Shown here: positions 20,866 to 31,830 of the stretch, piece after piece | Numbering within the stretch: the stretch's first letter is position 1 | How the letters are laid out: each line of letters starts with the position of its first letter | Source of the DNA: Triangularia verruculosa | Lineage: Eukaryota; Ascomycota; Sordariomycetes; Sordariales; Podosporaceae | Direction of reading: 5' to 3' | DNA: 64,000 nt | Assembly (NCBI GenBank): GCA_033296885.1 | Contig: MU863976.1 | Location: 1-64,000, forward strand | Translations under genes and position numbers: made by a program | The notes under the pieces: generated by a model | What the model was told of the DNA's origin: nothing | Databases searched by the model: none | What the model saw: only the letters and a program-made list of their open reading frames with translations

Positions 20866-22053
20866 ATGAAGTTGGAGAAGCTGTTGCAAGCTCTGGGCCA
20901 GCCCATACAGTCTTCCGAGGAAGGTGTGAAAACAATGAAGTGGAGAAGAAAAACTACAACATGGCCCCGAGTGGGGAGTGCAATGCTCGGGTAGACACGG
21001 ACGAATAGTGTGTTCACTAACTCGCCTTTTATCACCAACTAGAGACGTTTGAGCTGTTTGCCCAGGAGCTCCCCTCACATAATCTTGGCTTCGTCGACTC
21101 CAAGGCCCCCACAGTCGAACTGACCATCGCTGGCCGGGATCTGACCATCCATCAGTCGCCTGGCGTCTTATCATCCAACCGTGCCGGCGGCACGACAGGA
21201 GCTGGTAAACAAACCCCAGTCCCTTTCCGACCGACCCCCTTTCCCACTGTCACACCGCTGCCTATCAAACTTACAAGGCTGCAAATACGTCACCTTCCGA
21301 CGTCAGCCTCGTTGGGCGGCTTTCTGACCAAAAGCAAGAACCTTACTGACAAGTCGGATAGTGATCTGGAAAGTCACACCTCTCTTTGCAGAATGGATCA
21401 GCTCGCCATCATCTCTGCTCTTTCAATCTGAAATCCTGTCCTCGGATTCTCTCGTGTTAGAGCTAGGATGCGGCATCTCGGCGCTGGTTGGCCTTTGTCT
21501 GGCGCCTCGTGTGAAAGGCTACGTTCTTACTGATCAGCCTTATGTGGGCAGGTTTGTCGAGCAAAATATTACCGAAAATACTCACATTGCGACGTCGGGT
21601 GGGAAGGGGAAGGTGAAAGGAAGGAAACCGAAAGCCTCAGCTATTAACAACTCGAAAGACAACAATGTTGTCTTTACGCCGTTGGATTGGGAAACCGATG
21701 AAGCAACCCCGTCTCTACTAACTGACCTACCCGATACAGCCGGCCGAAGAAGCTTTGACGTCATCATCGCATGTGACTGCATCTACAACGAAGCGCTCAT
21801 CGATCCACTGGTGTCTACTTGTGCTGACATTTGCCGGCTGCGGACTGAAGACTCTGAAAACAGCTCAGGTCCCACCATATGCATCGTTGCGCAACAGCTC
21901 AGGGATGATCAAGTTTTTGAAGGCTGGGCAGCTCGGTTCATGGAGTCATTTCATACCTGGAGAGTTCCGGATGAGCTGCTGCCAGATGAACTGAAGTCGA
22001 GCTCAGGGTTTGTGGTTCATATTGGAATTTTGAAGGAGGCTTATACCATCTAG
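20866..22053 (+). CDS. RKM5: Protein-lysine N-methyltransferase, RKM5/METTL21-like
   Basis: Three exons: 20866-20923, 21043-21204 and 21362-22053, 303 residues. Introns of 119 nt (GTGTGA, CACTAAC, ACTAG) and 157 nt (GTAAAC, TACTGAC, GATAG) restore one frame: EEETFELFAQE at the first junction and TTGAVIWKVTPLFAEW at the second. The family 16 methyltransferase pattern is clear: GGTTGAVIWKVTPLFAEW before motif I, LELGCGISALVG (about 105-116) for SAM binding, VLTDQ after it, and the DVIIACDCIYNEALIDPLV post-II region. Yeast Rkm5 methylates ribosomal protein L1; the substrate here is inferred by homology. A basic insert after motif I (about 150-170) is typical of fungal members. Confidence 0.85.
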
Positions 22054-22515
22054 GACAGACCAGAGCAACATCGAATACAATAATATCTCCCCTCTACATT
22101 TTCGCTTTCTCATTTCTGACATCCACTTGCCCACTTACACCTCGCGATCCACCCCGTAACTTCCTCTCACCGCATCACTCCCTTATTCACAACCCTCAAA
22201 CACCTTGTACAATCCAGCTGAACATCACCAACTCCGATACCGCATACCCCCAGAGATCAATCAGATAAGATTACCAATCCCCAAAAACCGTTCTGATCCT
22301 CTTTTTGACAGATGGGGAGTTCTATGGAGCTTTTTCCCTCTTATCGAGCGATATGTACCCACCCATCACAAAGCTCAACAGCCCCATACCCATAGTATCT
22401 CGGGTCGATGCTAGACATGCCACCCTTGTCTACGAGATTCATCAACCACAACTAAAAAGAAAAAAGGTAAATGTGGATTATGGCATGAGGAGAAAAAACA
22501 AGGCAAAAATAAGGA
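22054..22515. other. Intergenic 3' of RKM5-like gene
   Basis: 3' UTR of the methyltransferase gene and spacer before the tRNA gene. No coding signal is seen. Confidence 0.4.
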
Positions 22516-22607
22516 CTCGGATACCGGGAGTCGAACCCGGGGCTGTTGAGAGAACAGACACTTCTGAGAAGTGAGAGTCAACGATGTTACCGCTACACCA
22601 TACCCGA
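22516..22607 (-). tRNA. tRNA-Glu(CTC), intron-containing, copy 1
   Basis: Read on the minus strand, a seven-pair acceptor stem (TCGGGTA with TATCCGA, one G-T wobble), discriminator G, a D arm with GTGTAGCGGTAACAT, and a T arm CCGGG-TTCGACT-CCCGG. The anticodon stem GTTGA/TCAAC encloses C-T-CTC-A, giving anticodon CTC (22573-22575). A 21-nt intron (22571-22551) sits at the canonical position one base after the anticodon. The CCA end is not encoded, as expected in eukaryotes. Confidence 0.93.
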
Positions 22608-23201
22608 TTCAGATTTGAAATCGTGTGTGGTCCCGATTTGTGTTGTGGGAGAGGGCGGGAGATTGGGTATGAATAGATGCTGAACAGCAGCAAATGGGGT
22701 TGAACGTCTTTGTTGCTTCTGGTTCAAGTAAACATGGAATAGATAGTTGAGACGGCTTTGTTTGCACCGGAAAACCGAACCGCATCTCCTTTAAAGACTT
22801 ACTTGCATCAGATAATAGAACCGTTAAAATAGAGCAACTGCAGAAATCTAACAAGCGGAAGACGTCACCGTCTAAACAAACTGAGAAATGCTCTTCAAAA
22901 GACTGCAAAGCACATTCCTGGCTCTTTCCCATCACCACTGGACCTTCCAAGAAGACTGCATCCCCCTTTCTAATGGCTCATCAGACAACCATCTGCAGAT
23001 ACATATATGTCCACTCTTTCTCGAGGTAATACCGCCAAATCCAACGTACCACATTCTAGGAAGATATCGCGCTGCTGAAAAAGTGGCATTCGCATCCACA
23101 GTAAAAGTTGAAAGATTTTTCCCATATCCAATTGCAGCCATTTTTCGCAAGGAGGTATCAAAATAACCTCAACTTCTCACCAGAAAGGACATCAAATACT
23201 A
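22608..23201. other. Intergenic between two tRNA genes
   Basis: The first 35 nt next to the tRNA-Glu match the flank of the second copy at 28094. Otherwise non-coding; nothing further is seen. Confidence 0.4.
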
Positions 23202-23283
23202 GGCGTGGTGGCAGAGTGGTCTAATGCGCAAGACTAGAAATCTTGTTCCTTCGGGAGCGTCTGTTCGAATCAGGCCCACGTCG
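23202..23283 (+). tRNA. tRNA-Ser(AGA)
   Basis: 82 nt. Acceptor GGCGTGG pairs with CCACGTC, followed by discriminator G. The D arm contains GGCAGAGTGGTCTAATGC. The anticodon stem AAGA/TCTT encloses CTAGAAA, giving anticodon AGA. A long variable arm (GTTCCTTCGGGAGC) marks it as class II, as serine tRNAs are. The T loop is TTCGAAT. No intron. Confidence 0.95.
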
Positions 23284-23614
23284 AAAGACAAAATCTTTTG
23301 TTTTTTTCTCATCCACGATACGGCGGATACCTAGAGGCTACCATTTTCGGTCTCGTTTTGTTTTATTATGGTACACTTGAACAGCCCAATCCCACACACA
23401 CATACAGGTAAACACTATAATATCACATGACAGCTTAATTTTCTCATGTTATTAACATCTCTCAACACTAAACTCGGGTATACGTCCTCTACACCAACCA
23501 AAGGTACCCATCAAATACTCTTACATACCCATACACACACTTGTCAAACTCCAAACTCCCGCCCAAATCCTAGTCTTCGCCCACAATTTACAGCCAGAGC
23601 CCAAAAGACACAAA
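23284..23614. other. Intergenic, 3' of SEH1
   Basis: A short T run (TTTTGTTTTTTT) directly after the tRNA-Ser at about 23295-23307 is a likely Pol III terminator. The rest is the 3' region of the leftward SEH1 gene. Confidence 0.45.
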
Positions 23615-25432
23615 TCACCCAGTAGCCATCCGGACCCTCACAATCCCCAACTCACTACTCTTCGCCCACTCCCCGTTCGGCATCATCCTCCACTGTATCA
23701 ACTGCCCTTCATCCCCCACGCTCCCTAGCACAACCCCATCATCATCGAACCCCACCCTCCAGACCGGCGTCTTATGCCCCTCCAACCTCGACACCTCCGT
23801 CACTGTATGCCTAATCTGCCCCGGCAGTCCCGTGATCCTCCTCTCGGCGTTCCTAATCACAACCCCAGCACCACCACCACCGCCACCACCAACATGATGG
23901 TGATGATGTTCCCCTCCACTATAACTCGGATCCGTCGCCAATCCCGCTCTAATCATCCCCCCTCCCTGCCCTTGACCCCTTTGGTGGTGGTGGTGGTCGT
24001 CAGACGCACTTGTTCCAACCCCATGAACAACAGGCATAACTCCCCCAGTAGTCGTAGTAACATCCTTTGTTGCAGCTCTGATAGCTGCGCTCCTCCCCTC
24101 GTCCACTTCCACCCCTTGTTTCCTTGCTTTTTCCGCATATCCCGCCATCTCCCTCCGCGACCAGCCTCTACTCCCGGGGTCTTCATTGTCGCTGTCGTCT
24201 TTGGTGTACCATGTTTGCATTTCAACCGGAGTGTCGATCCGAAAGACTCTCACCATATTATCCTGACATGCTGTCGCAATAATATCATACCCTCTTATAT
24301 TCCCCCCCGCCCAAGCAACATCTCTCACTAACCCCCTGTGGATACCCACTGGGACTTCAACCGCGAGATAGAACCCCTTCGTCACGGTCTGCACCCCCAA
24401 GCTCTGGGAGATGACATCCCTCGACCGATAAATCCTGACGCAGTCCTGCGCCACCGTCACCAGCGACAACGTATCAGACGGCACCCCCGCCCGCAGCGCA
24501 GAATAGCAAACCTCGGGATTCGGATCAAACTGCACCTTGACCGTCGTCTCCTCCCCCCTCTGCGCCGGCGGAACAATCCGGCTAATCGCCACCTCATCCA
24601 GCATCGTGTAATCCGTCAGATTCTCCGGCTGCTCGTTCTCATACACCGTCAGCTTCCCATCCCCCGACACCAGCGCCAGGTAAGTATGCCTCGTCGAGTC
24701 CACATGCTTCATACTAAACGACCTATACGGCGACCTCTGATTCCTCGTCTCGAAAACCGGTTTCGGCGTCGAAGAATTATTCTGCGGCTGACCCGGAGGA
24801 ACCTCATCGTGAACCGACGGCGTCCCCACCGCCGAAGTCATCCCCGACGCTGTCTGCCCCGGATGCGAAAGTCCAGACGTCGTCGTCGTCGTCGACAGCG
24901 TCGAACTAACCCCATGACTATGCGGTCCACCAGGTGTACTCGTCCCCGGCCGTGACCCATGCTGCTGCGTAGTCTGCTGCGTAGTCTGCTGCTGCTGCTG
25001 CTGCTGCTGTTGTGTCGTCCCACCCTGCGAGGCCGGCTGAGTCCAAAACGAAAAAGCCCTATTCAGCCCCATCGCATTCGAAAACCTCCTCCCAGGGGCA
25101 GCATACGGATCCTCGGCCCACAGCTTAAACCTCCCCTCTATCCCCAGCGACGCCAGCAAGTTTGGGTAAATCGTCGGCGGCAGCCATTCCAATTCGGTAA
25201 TCTCCCCTCCATGCGCCGTCCAGTTGTCGCAATGCCGCCATACCCCGTCCTTGTGCCTGTTGAAAACCCGAATCTTGCCGTCGACGGAGCCCGTGGCGCA
25301 TCGGTCGCCGTAGTCGTTGAAGGCGATCGACTGGACGAGATCCTGGTGGCCGTGCTTGATGATCGGTTCAAAGCTCAGTCGGTCGTCCGCGATTGGCGCC
25401 TCGTTGAGGAAGGCTGCTAGTTTCGCCGACAT
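23615..25432 (-). CDS. SEH1: Nucleoporin SEH1 (WD40 protein)
   Basis: Single-exon gene for 605 residues. Seh1 is a WD40 beta-propeller subunit shared by the nuclear pore Nup84/Y complex and the SEA/GATOR2 complex at the vacuole. The N-terminus KHGHQDLVQSIAFNDYGDRCATGSVDGKIRVF and HGGEITELEWLPP are typical, as are the late blades (DVAWAGGNIRGYDIIATAC and HKTPVWRVGFDDDG). Yeast Seh1 is near 350 residues; here large inserts lengthen it: a Gln/Thr/Pro-rich stretch with a poly-Gln run (about residues 140-215) and a His/Gly-rich stretch (about 480-530). The frame is open upstream to 25633, but ATG 25432 starts the conserved part. Confidence 0.88.
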   Translation of the reverse strand: MSAKLAAFLNEAPIADDRLSFEPIIKHGHQDLVQSIAFNDYGDRCATGSVDGKIRVFNRHKDGVWRHCDNWTAHGGEITELEWLPPTIYPNLLASLGIEGRFKLWAEDPYAAPGRRFSNAMGLNRAFSFWTQPASQGGTTQQQQQQQQQTTQQTTQQHGSRPGTSTPGGPHSHGVSSTLSTTTTTSGLSHPGQTASGMTSAVGTPSVHDEVPPGQPQNNSSTPKPVFETRNQRSPYRSFSMKHVDSTRHTYLALVSGDGKLTVYENEQPENLTDYTMLDEVAISRIVPPAQRGEETTVKVQFDPNPEVCYSALRAGVPSDTLSLVTVAQDCVRIYRSRDVISQSLGVQTVTKGFYLAVEVPVGIHRGLVRDVAWAGGNIRGYDIIATACQDNMVRVFRIDTPVEMQTWYTKDDSDNEDPGSRGWSRREMAGYAEKARKQGVEVDEGRSAAIRAATKDVTTTTGGVMPVVHGVGTSASDDHHHHQRGQGQGGGMIRAGLATDPSYSGGEHHHHHVGGGGGGGAGVVIRNAERRITGLPGQIRHTVTEVSRLEGHKTPVWRVGFDDDGVVLGSVGDEGQLIQWRMMPNGEWAKSSELGIVRVRMATG

Positions 25433-25796
25433 CGTTTTTTGTGATATTGTGTAGCAAAGAGAGGGCGTGTGACTCTCCGAACCTCGGAAAGCTGCCTCTT
25501 GCTTGCTTTTTTGGGGTGAGTTTGGGTGACGGTTCTCCAACAAAACTGACGTTGGGAATTCCACACACCAAGTGGGTGGGCTCTCGAGACCCCTGGGTCC
25601 AAGCTCCCCTTCTGCAGGGGCCCGCCCGCTCACATGCCGAATTGACTTTCAAGTGGGGGGGGGCTGTTGATCAACTGAGCTGAGACATCGAGAAATCTAG
25701 AATGCCATGATTTCGTCTATGCGATCTGAAGTTGCTTTTGTTCAGTTACAGTGTCTATGACAAATATATACATAAGAAATGGACCACCCCTACAGA
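25433..25796. other. Intergenic between SEH1 and ALG7
   Basis: SEH1 promoter and ALG7 3' region, both genes reading leftward. No gene is seen. Confidence 0.4.
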
Positions 25797-27318
25797 TTAC
25801 ATTGCAATGCTCCAATTATCCTCCTTGAATATTAACCTCGCCATCCCATGCCTCACAAACAACCCAAAGAATCCCACCACCGTTTGCATCGCCGTTATCT
25901 CCCATGCCAACCTATCCTCCCTCAACGGCCCCCTCCAGACCAACCACAGATTCAAAATCGTGAAGTTCGTCGTCTCGACAAACCTCCCCTCCTCATCCAG
26001 CGTAACCCTCAACAACCTCAACGCCCCCAACAACTTCAATCCCCACGCAATCACCGCCCTCGGCTGCCTCTCCTTCGTCCAAGGCGTCACACTCGGCTCC
26101 AACAACCCCGTCCTCGCATTGAATCGTGGCAGCCTATGTCTCGGACACGGCACCAGCCCAAACAACTGCGGCACCGAATAGCAAAAGTTGAATATCTGCG
26201 GAATCAACAACAGAATCAACGTCTTGCTAAAGTGCCCCAGTATACTCACCACCACAAACACCATTCCCGCAAAGTAGCAATACGTGTCCCCCACAAACAC
26301 CCTCGCCGGGTACTTGTTATGCCACCATAGCGCCCCTGAAACCCCCAGAAAGGGCAACAAGAAGTACAGCGAAAACAGATGCGAATCCGTCGCCGGGTGC
26401 GGGTACGGCGTGAGCAAGTACAAACCATCGTTGATCGCCAAGAGCATCGCAATCACAATCGACTGCGACACCTCGATCCCGTTGATCCCCGCCAGAATAT
26501 TGATACTATTCGGGCTGAAGATGGCCACGCTCGCCATGTAGACGTAGTACAGCGCTCCCACGTTCACCAGCTCCCCCAGATACGGCTGCAGCGGAATCGG
26601 CACCACAATCGACGTAACCCCAAAGTCGACAAAATACACCACCAACAGCGGAATCGACGCAAAAGCCGGAATAAAAAACTTGTGCCGCCATCGAATATCG
26701 AATAAATCATCCCCAATCCCAAGCAACGTAATCGACTGCAACGAGATAATCGCCGACAAATACGACGCCAACTATTTTTCTCTCCCCATTAGCATCTCTC
26801 CTCCCTCCTTTTTTCCCCCCATCAATATATATCAAAAAAAAACTCACCTTCGAATGCGGAAACCGATGCAACAACCTCCCCCTCTCCACCTGTTCCACCA
26901 CCTCCACCACCACATCCTTATTCCCCCCTCCGCTCGTCGCCGCCACAATGTCCTTGTAAAACGGAAACGGAATAAACACAATAATCACCAGCAAATACAC
27001 CACCGCCACCACTCCCCCCATGCACTCCGGAATCTCCCTCCTATTGTGCTTACTCATATCCACCCCTCTGAATCCAGCCTTCATCAGCGTCGGCCCCAAC
27101 CACCTTATCATCGCAAAACTCGCCGCAAACGCCATCCCGCTCAACGCCAGCGACGCAATCAGCGGTTCGCCATCGCCCTGGAAGGTATTCGCTAGGACCG
27201 CCGCACACGCAAACGCCAGCGAGAACAACGAAAGAGCTTCGCTTCGGGAGAGGGAAGAGGAAGAGGGAGAGGAGTGAGCGCGCGAGGGGGATCGAGAGGT
27301 GGAAGAGGACGACGTCAT
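25797..27318 (-). CDS. ALG7: UDP-GlcNAc:dolichyl-phosphate GlcNAc-1-phosphotransferase
   Basis: Two exons, 27318-26848 and 26771-25797, with a 76-nt intron (GTGAGT, TGCTAAT, AATAG); 481 residues. It is the polytopic ER membrane enzyme that starts dolichol-linked oligosaccharide synthesis for N-glycosylation and is the tunicamycin target. Diagnostic features: GIGDDLFDIRWRHK with the Asp pair at 178-179, NSINILAGINGIE (about 240), WWHNKYPARVFVGDTYCYFAGM (about 300-320), and many hydrophobic segments. The N-terminal 25 residues are Ser-rich. The ATG at 27318 starts before the first membrane segment; upstream open frame is Gln-rich and not family-like. Confidence 0.93.
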
Positions 27319-28001
27319 TGTAAGTCGTAATAGCTGTTGTTGTTGTTGTTGTTGTCGAGAAAAGAAGTGAATGCCGTCATGGCCGCGCGTGAAAAAACGC
27401 GAAAGAGTGTATACCAAGTCAAGTTTGTTGCGTCCGTCGATCAAGTCGAAATTAAATCCGTCGTGGAAGAAGGCATAAAAAAAGAAATAAGCCAGATCTC
27501 CCAAAATGACGTCCCACGTTGAAATCCAACGGCTGCTGAACAGCTCAGGCGCAAGGGGTGGATGCAGCGACGACCTACGGCGGGTCCACACGGCGGCCCA
27601 TGCCGTTTTGGATCACTGGGAGCTTCCTGATTGGAGCGCTGTTTCTTCAGCCCGTCCAGAATCCTTGTAGGGCCCTGAGCACCTACAAAAGTTCCATGTG
27701 ATTGCAAAACTCTCCCAGGTATAAAGACATATCCGATAATATTCCCAACTTGATAAACCAGTTTCCTTCTTTCATACCGAAGCAAGTCCTTTATCAAGTA
27801 GATACAAGAAGCTATTTTGCAAATAACCTTAATCCCCAGCAGAAAAACAAGCTTCAGGCACTTGGTCAACAAGCACAGCCCACCCCTGCCCAACCATGGC
27901 GTCCCTAAACAATCTTCTTATGTAACGGCCCGCAAAGAGAAACAAACTAGCAAAAGTGAACCGAGACAAAGAAAAAAGAACCGAGACAAAGAAAAAAGAG
28001 A
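27319..28001. other. ALG7 promoter and tRNA flank
   Basis: Upstream region of ALG7 with a run of CAA/TTG triplets near 27332-27355. Ends in a perfect 20-bp tandem duplication (27961-28000), next to the 3' end of the tRNA-Glu gene. No gene is seen. Confidence 0.4.
27961..28000. repeat. 20-bp tandem duplication
   Basis: Two consecutive copies of a purine-rich 20-mer (CCGAGACAAAGAAAAAAGA plus one base), differing only in the last base, directly beside the tRNA-Glu gene. Confidence 0.85.
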
Positions 28002-28093
28002 CTCGGATACCGGGAGTCGAACCCGGGGCTGTTGAGAGAACAGACACTTCTGAGAAGTGAGAGTCAACGATGTTACCGCTACACCATACCCGA
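28002..28093 (-). tRNA. tRNA-Glu(CTC), intron-containing, copy 2
   Basis: Identical over its 92 nt to the copy at 22516-22607, including the 21-nt intron (28057-28037) and anticodon CTC (28059-28061). The 5' flank of the gene (plus-strand 28094-28125) is also similar to that of the first copy, which indicates duplication of the locus and not just gene conversion of the tRNA body. Confidence 0.93.
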
Positions 28094-28776
28094 TTGAAAT
28101 CGTGTGTGGTCTCCGATTTGTTGGAGACTGAGTTGGAGGTGTGCCAATATATGCCTCACTACCCTCCATCACATCACAGAATACCCTCTTCTACTACTGT
28201 GCCTTGGGTAGCTATGATTCTACATAAACTTGACCGGTGTATGAAGGAATAATTCCGTTCAAAGTCAGCTTACTCGTCATCAGTCGCCAGCATAGCAAAG
28301 TCTTTCAAACAAGTAAGTAGCATAGAAACCAGATACATAAATACAGTACAAAGACGCCCTGCACATAATAACAGAAACAGCCAACACTAAAATACCCAGG
28401 GGGACTGCTGCCATTATTCCCAAGTAGAAACGGCGCAAAAGCAAAAATAAGAAAACATCGCTGATCCCCTCTCTCTTTGTCTTCCTGTTTTCACCACTTC
28501 CATGTTCGCCTACGCAGTCCTGACAATTCCACAACACATCATCTTCCATATATCTCCTACAACAATTCATTCATGCCATCCGTCCAGCCTCCCTCCGTTT
28601 CCATCCTCATTCCTCGTCGTGTAAGAGCAAGAGCATAGGCGGGCTAGTCGGAGAACGGGCTGACGTATTGGCTCTCTTCCAGTTCATCGCTGCAGGTGGT
28701 ATCGTGTCAAGACCAGTAAGCAACTAGCCCGCCAAACAACGCAGAATTCCTCCCCCGGTTTTGCCGCTAGGAAAAG
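28094..28776. other. Intergenic, 3' of NCS-1 gene
   Basis: Upstream flank of tRNA-Glu copy 2 and 3' UTR of the leftward NCS-1 gene. No further gene is seen. Confidence 0.4.
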
Positions 28777-29617
28777 TTACACCAACCCGTCGTAGAGCGA
28801 CAGCGCCGAGACAATGGTGGCGTCCCGTTGGGACCCCTCCTTGAACTCATTCATGTCGAGACTCCCATTCTCGTCCTTGTCCATCATCCGGAAGATCTTG
28901 CGGACGCGCTTCTCCGGTGTGTCCTCGTCCTCTGGGAGCTTCACCATCGACCCAACCTGCATTCGCCTCCGTTAGCATCTCCGCGCCCCCTTCTACCCAA
29001 GAACAAACATACCATCTTGTAGATCGCCTCCACAATCTTCAACATCTCGTCGTAGCTGATCTTCCCATCGCCATCGATATCGTACAGTTGGAAAGCCCAG
29101 TCCAGCTTGTCCTCCATCTTACCCCGGCTGGTAACACTCAAAGCGCAGATGAACTCTTTGAAATCAATAGTTCCGGATTTGTCTGTGTCGAATACGTTGA
29201 AGACGTAGTCTGCAAATGTGCTTGGGTCGCCAAAGGGGAAGAACTGGGCGTAGATCTTTTGGAATTCGCCCTTGCTCAACATGCCACTAGGGCAGTCCTT
29301 CAGGAAACCTATTTCGCTGTGAGCAAAGGGGTACGGCGAACAGAAGAGAAGGCTCAGGACACACCTCTGTACCATTGTTGCAACTCCTTCTTGTCAAAGT
29401 TGGTCGACTTCTGGAGCTCCTTCAGCTGATCGTCAGGGAGCTTCTTGGACTGACTATATTCAGAGCGCATATGTCAGCACCATGCCATGCTCAAGTTTGA
29501 GTTCATCATTCCCGATTCCTGGGCAGTTTCCCCTCCCCCGCCTGTTGACAGCTCCATCCACCACTGCCTCTCCCCACGGCCAAGTCCGAGGTAGAAAAAC
29601 ACTCACAAGTTGCCCAT
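28777..29617 (-). CDS. NCS1: Neuronal calcium sensor 1 homologue (frequenin)
   Basis: Four exons: 29617-29607, 29453-29365, 29308-29013 and 28956-28777; 191 residues, the family length. Introns of 153, 56 and 56 nt have GTGAGT, GTGTGT and GTATGT donors. The first coding exon is only 11 nt and gives MGN, so Gly2 is available for N-myristoylation. EF1 is degenerate (DCPSG), as in the family; EF2 ([12 protein letters not shown]), EF3 ([12 protein letters not shown]) and EF4 ([12 protein letters not shown]) look able to bind calcium. The sequences [29 protein letters not shown] and the C-terminus [10 protein letters not shown] are diagnostic. In fungi the protein acts with phosphatidylinositol 4-kinase and calcium signalling. 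The first junction (MGNFQSKK) is the least certain part. Confidence 0.92.
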
Positions 29618-30998
29618 GATCGCGGCTGGAGACACTACTCTATATCGCCAATCGACAAAGGAGTATCAGGAGATGTCGCGCCAACTATTGCCGACAAAAA
29701 ACAGATTGAAAGAGGGGTTCGCGACAGGTTCTTTCTGGTCGAACAAGCACAGAACAGCCAGCGGGCAGCGGGCGGCGGGCCACTCAATTGCTCAATCGGG
29801 CAAATGCGTTTCGTTTGGGGGCGGCGGCGGACAGTGCGGGCAATGCGAAGCGGGGGTTCAGTTTGTCAGCCAAGAAGAAGAGACGAGCAAAAGAGAGGGC
29901 AGCAGTGTGTGTCTGGTATAGCAAAGAGCAAGACAAGCTATGTTTGAAAGATGCGGAGTCTCGGGGAAGGGAAACACAGACGGAGCGAGACCCAAAGCAA
30001 AAGGCGAGGCAAGGCAAGGCGGCCGCGGCGGGAAAGTGACGACTGCTGCGGCAGGTCCAGACTGTCCAGTCCAGTGGCTGCGGCCCCTCCTGCTTCTTGG
30101 GCTTGGGGGGTTGTTGCCGTTCCCGCCTTGAAGCATGGTCATTTACACTGTACGGAAACACGTCCGGAAACACTGTGCTTCTTTGGGGGCATCTTGCTCT
30201 CTGCTACATCATCGTTCGCTTTGCCTTGCCTGGTCCTGCCCTACCTTAGGTACCTTTAAATCTTCTTTGATTTGCTTGCAACTGCATATTTGCATATTTT
30301 GAATGTGCACCGCCTCATTTCCCCCATCACACAGGCACCTACCCTCGAAGATTGCATGCTGTTTCTGAATCAGTTTAAAACCATACGTCAGAACAACCTG
30401 CTAGATTGCCCCTCACCTCCGGTAATTGAGGGGCACAGTATCAACAGTCCTAATGTCTGAACATTCGAGAACATGAAATGCCAGGGAGGCCAACCATTGC
30501 CATGCCGTTCCTGTCCCTCCCCGGCCTCGTTACACAAACAGGCGGTAAACCATAACGGCCAGGTGTACATAGTTCTCATCCAATCTCTCAGTCCCTCAGG
30601 CGCAGCAAGAGGCCTTCATAGTCTAGTTTGCCCATCACTCCCAGCCTCAGCCTCCATGTTTGATAGACCACCTCAGCTCCCTCACCTCCCATCAACTCCC
30701 TTTCAACTTTCTCACACAGAGTCTCCCCGTCATCATAAGGGACCCTTTTCTTTCTCAGAATTCCGCACTGTCTTAAACCAGAACTCTCACCGTCCTCAAG
30801 AGGAGGGGTGACTCGCTTACCTAAGGGGGGCAGTGCAAACCTGCCAAGACAAGAAAGTCAAACCCCCAACCCCCAACCGCTCGATAACTGGCCATGTCCC
30901 CCCTCAACTTTCTGAGCCGCGAGAACCAGACAATAAAACTGCCCCTCTGTTCGCCTCCCCTGTCTTCCGGTTCTCCCGTCATGATCGATCCCTTCTGA

Positions 30999-31033
30999 AA
31001 GCTTGACTCTACTAAGCTTGACTCTACTAAGCT
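30999..31033. repeat. 15-bp tandem repeat, 2.3 copies
   Basis: AAGCTTGACTCTACT occurs twice in a row and is followed by the first five bases of a third copy. Minor minisatellite in the intergenic region. Confidence 0.9.
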
Positions 31034-31190
31034 AAACCACACGACTCTGACGTAGCCGTTGTCATTGAAGATCGGTGCTCGGGACAGGAAACCACAAGCG
31101 AGGGGCCTCGGTCTTCACAGTGTCAGCATACCTAACGGAGCGGCCCGGATCGGCATCTGCCCGTACAGGGCCCCTTGAACAACATTCAGA

Positions 31191-31250
31191 CCGACCCTGC
31201 CGACACACTGAACTGCTGACCGTTTCTAACCGCCGACCCTGCCGACATAC
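31191..31250. repeat. Spaced direct repeat
   Basis: An 18-nt sequence starting CCGACCCTGCCGACA occurs at 31191-31208 and again at 31233-31250 with one mismatch. Confidence 0.8.
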
Positions 31251-31830
31251 TAGATCTAGCATCATATAATCCCTCCAATAATACAACTTTGCAGTTGCTC
31301 ACTTTTGTCTCAGTCATAAGAGTGTAGAACCATAATGACAACATTCAACAACAAAAGGCTATGAAAGAGAAAGCCTGCTATGCACAACAAGACCTAAAAC
31401 CATTTCAACATGCCCTTCCCTTCTTACATTTTCCCACAAAAATTCCCATCTCTTTTTTCGGTTTCCCATCATCACCAACCCTACCAACCAATCCTACCCA
31501 TCTTTTATGTTGTGTGTGTGTGCTAGGGGAATAATAAACGAAAAAAAAAGAATGCAATGGACAAAAACGAAAAGGGGGGATATAAGGGGGTAGTAGCATA
31601 AATACAAACGTTGAACAACAACAACAAAGCCAGACCAACAGAAAAAAAAAAAAGAAAAAAAAAAAGAAATATGCCTGCCTTCTATAGGGTAACAAAAACC
31701 ACACATACACACGCTGCCTACCCACAATAACCACAATGATGATAACAACCCGCCTTAACCACATCCCCTCTCACTTTTGGGCCCCTCTACCCCAACAACC
31801 CCCTTTTCCAGTCTCTGTCAAGAACACACC

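Larger units (their letters stand above)
29618..31830. other. Intergenic, NCS-1 promoter and CDC45 3' end
   Basis: 2.2 kb without a supported gene. It contains a 15-bp tandem duplication at 30999-31033, a spaced direct repeat (31191-31208 and 31233-31250) and A-rich tracts near 31640-31670. Small frames on both strands lack motifs and codon bias. Confidence 0.4.

Noticed and set aside
24338..24955. Arg/His-rich plus-strand frame
   Set aside because: Shadow of SEH1; Arg-rich low-complexity composition follows from the opposite-strand codons.
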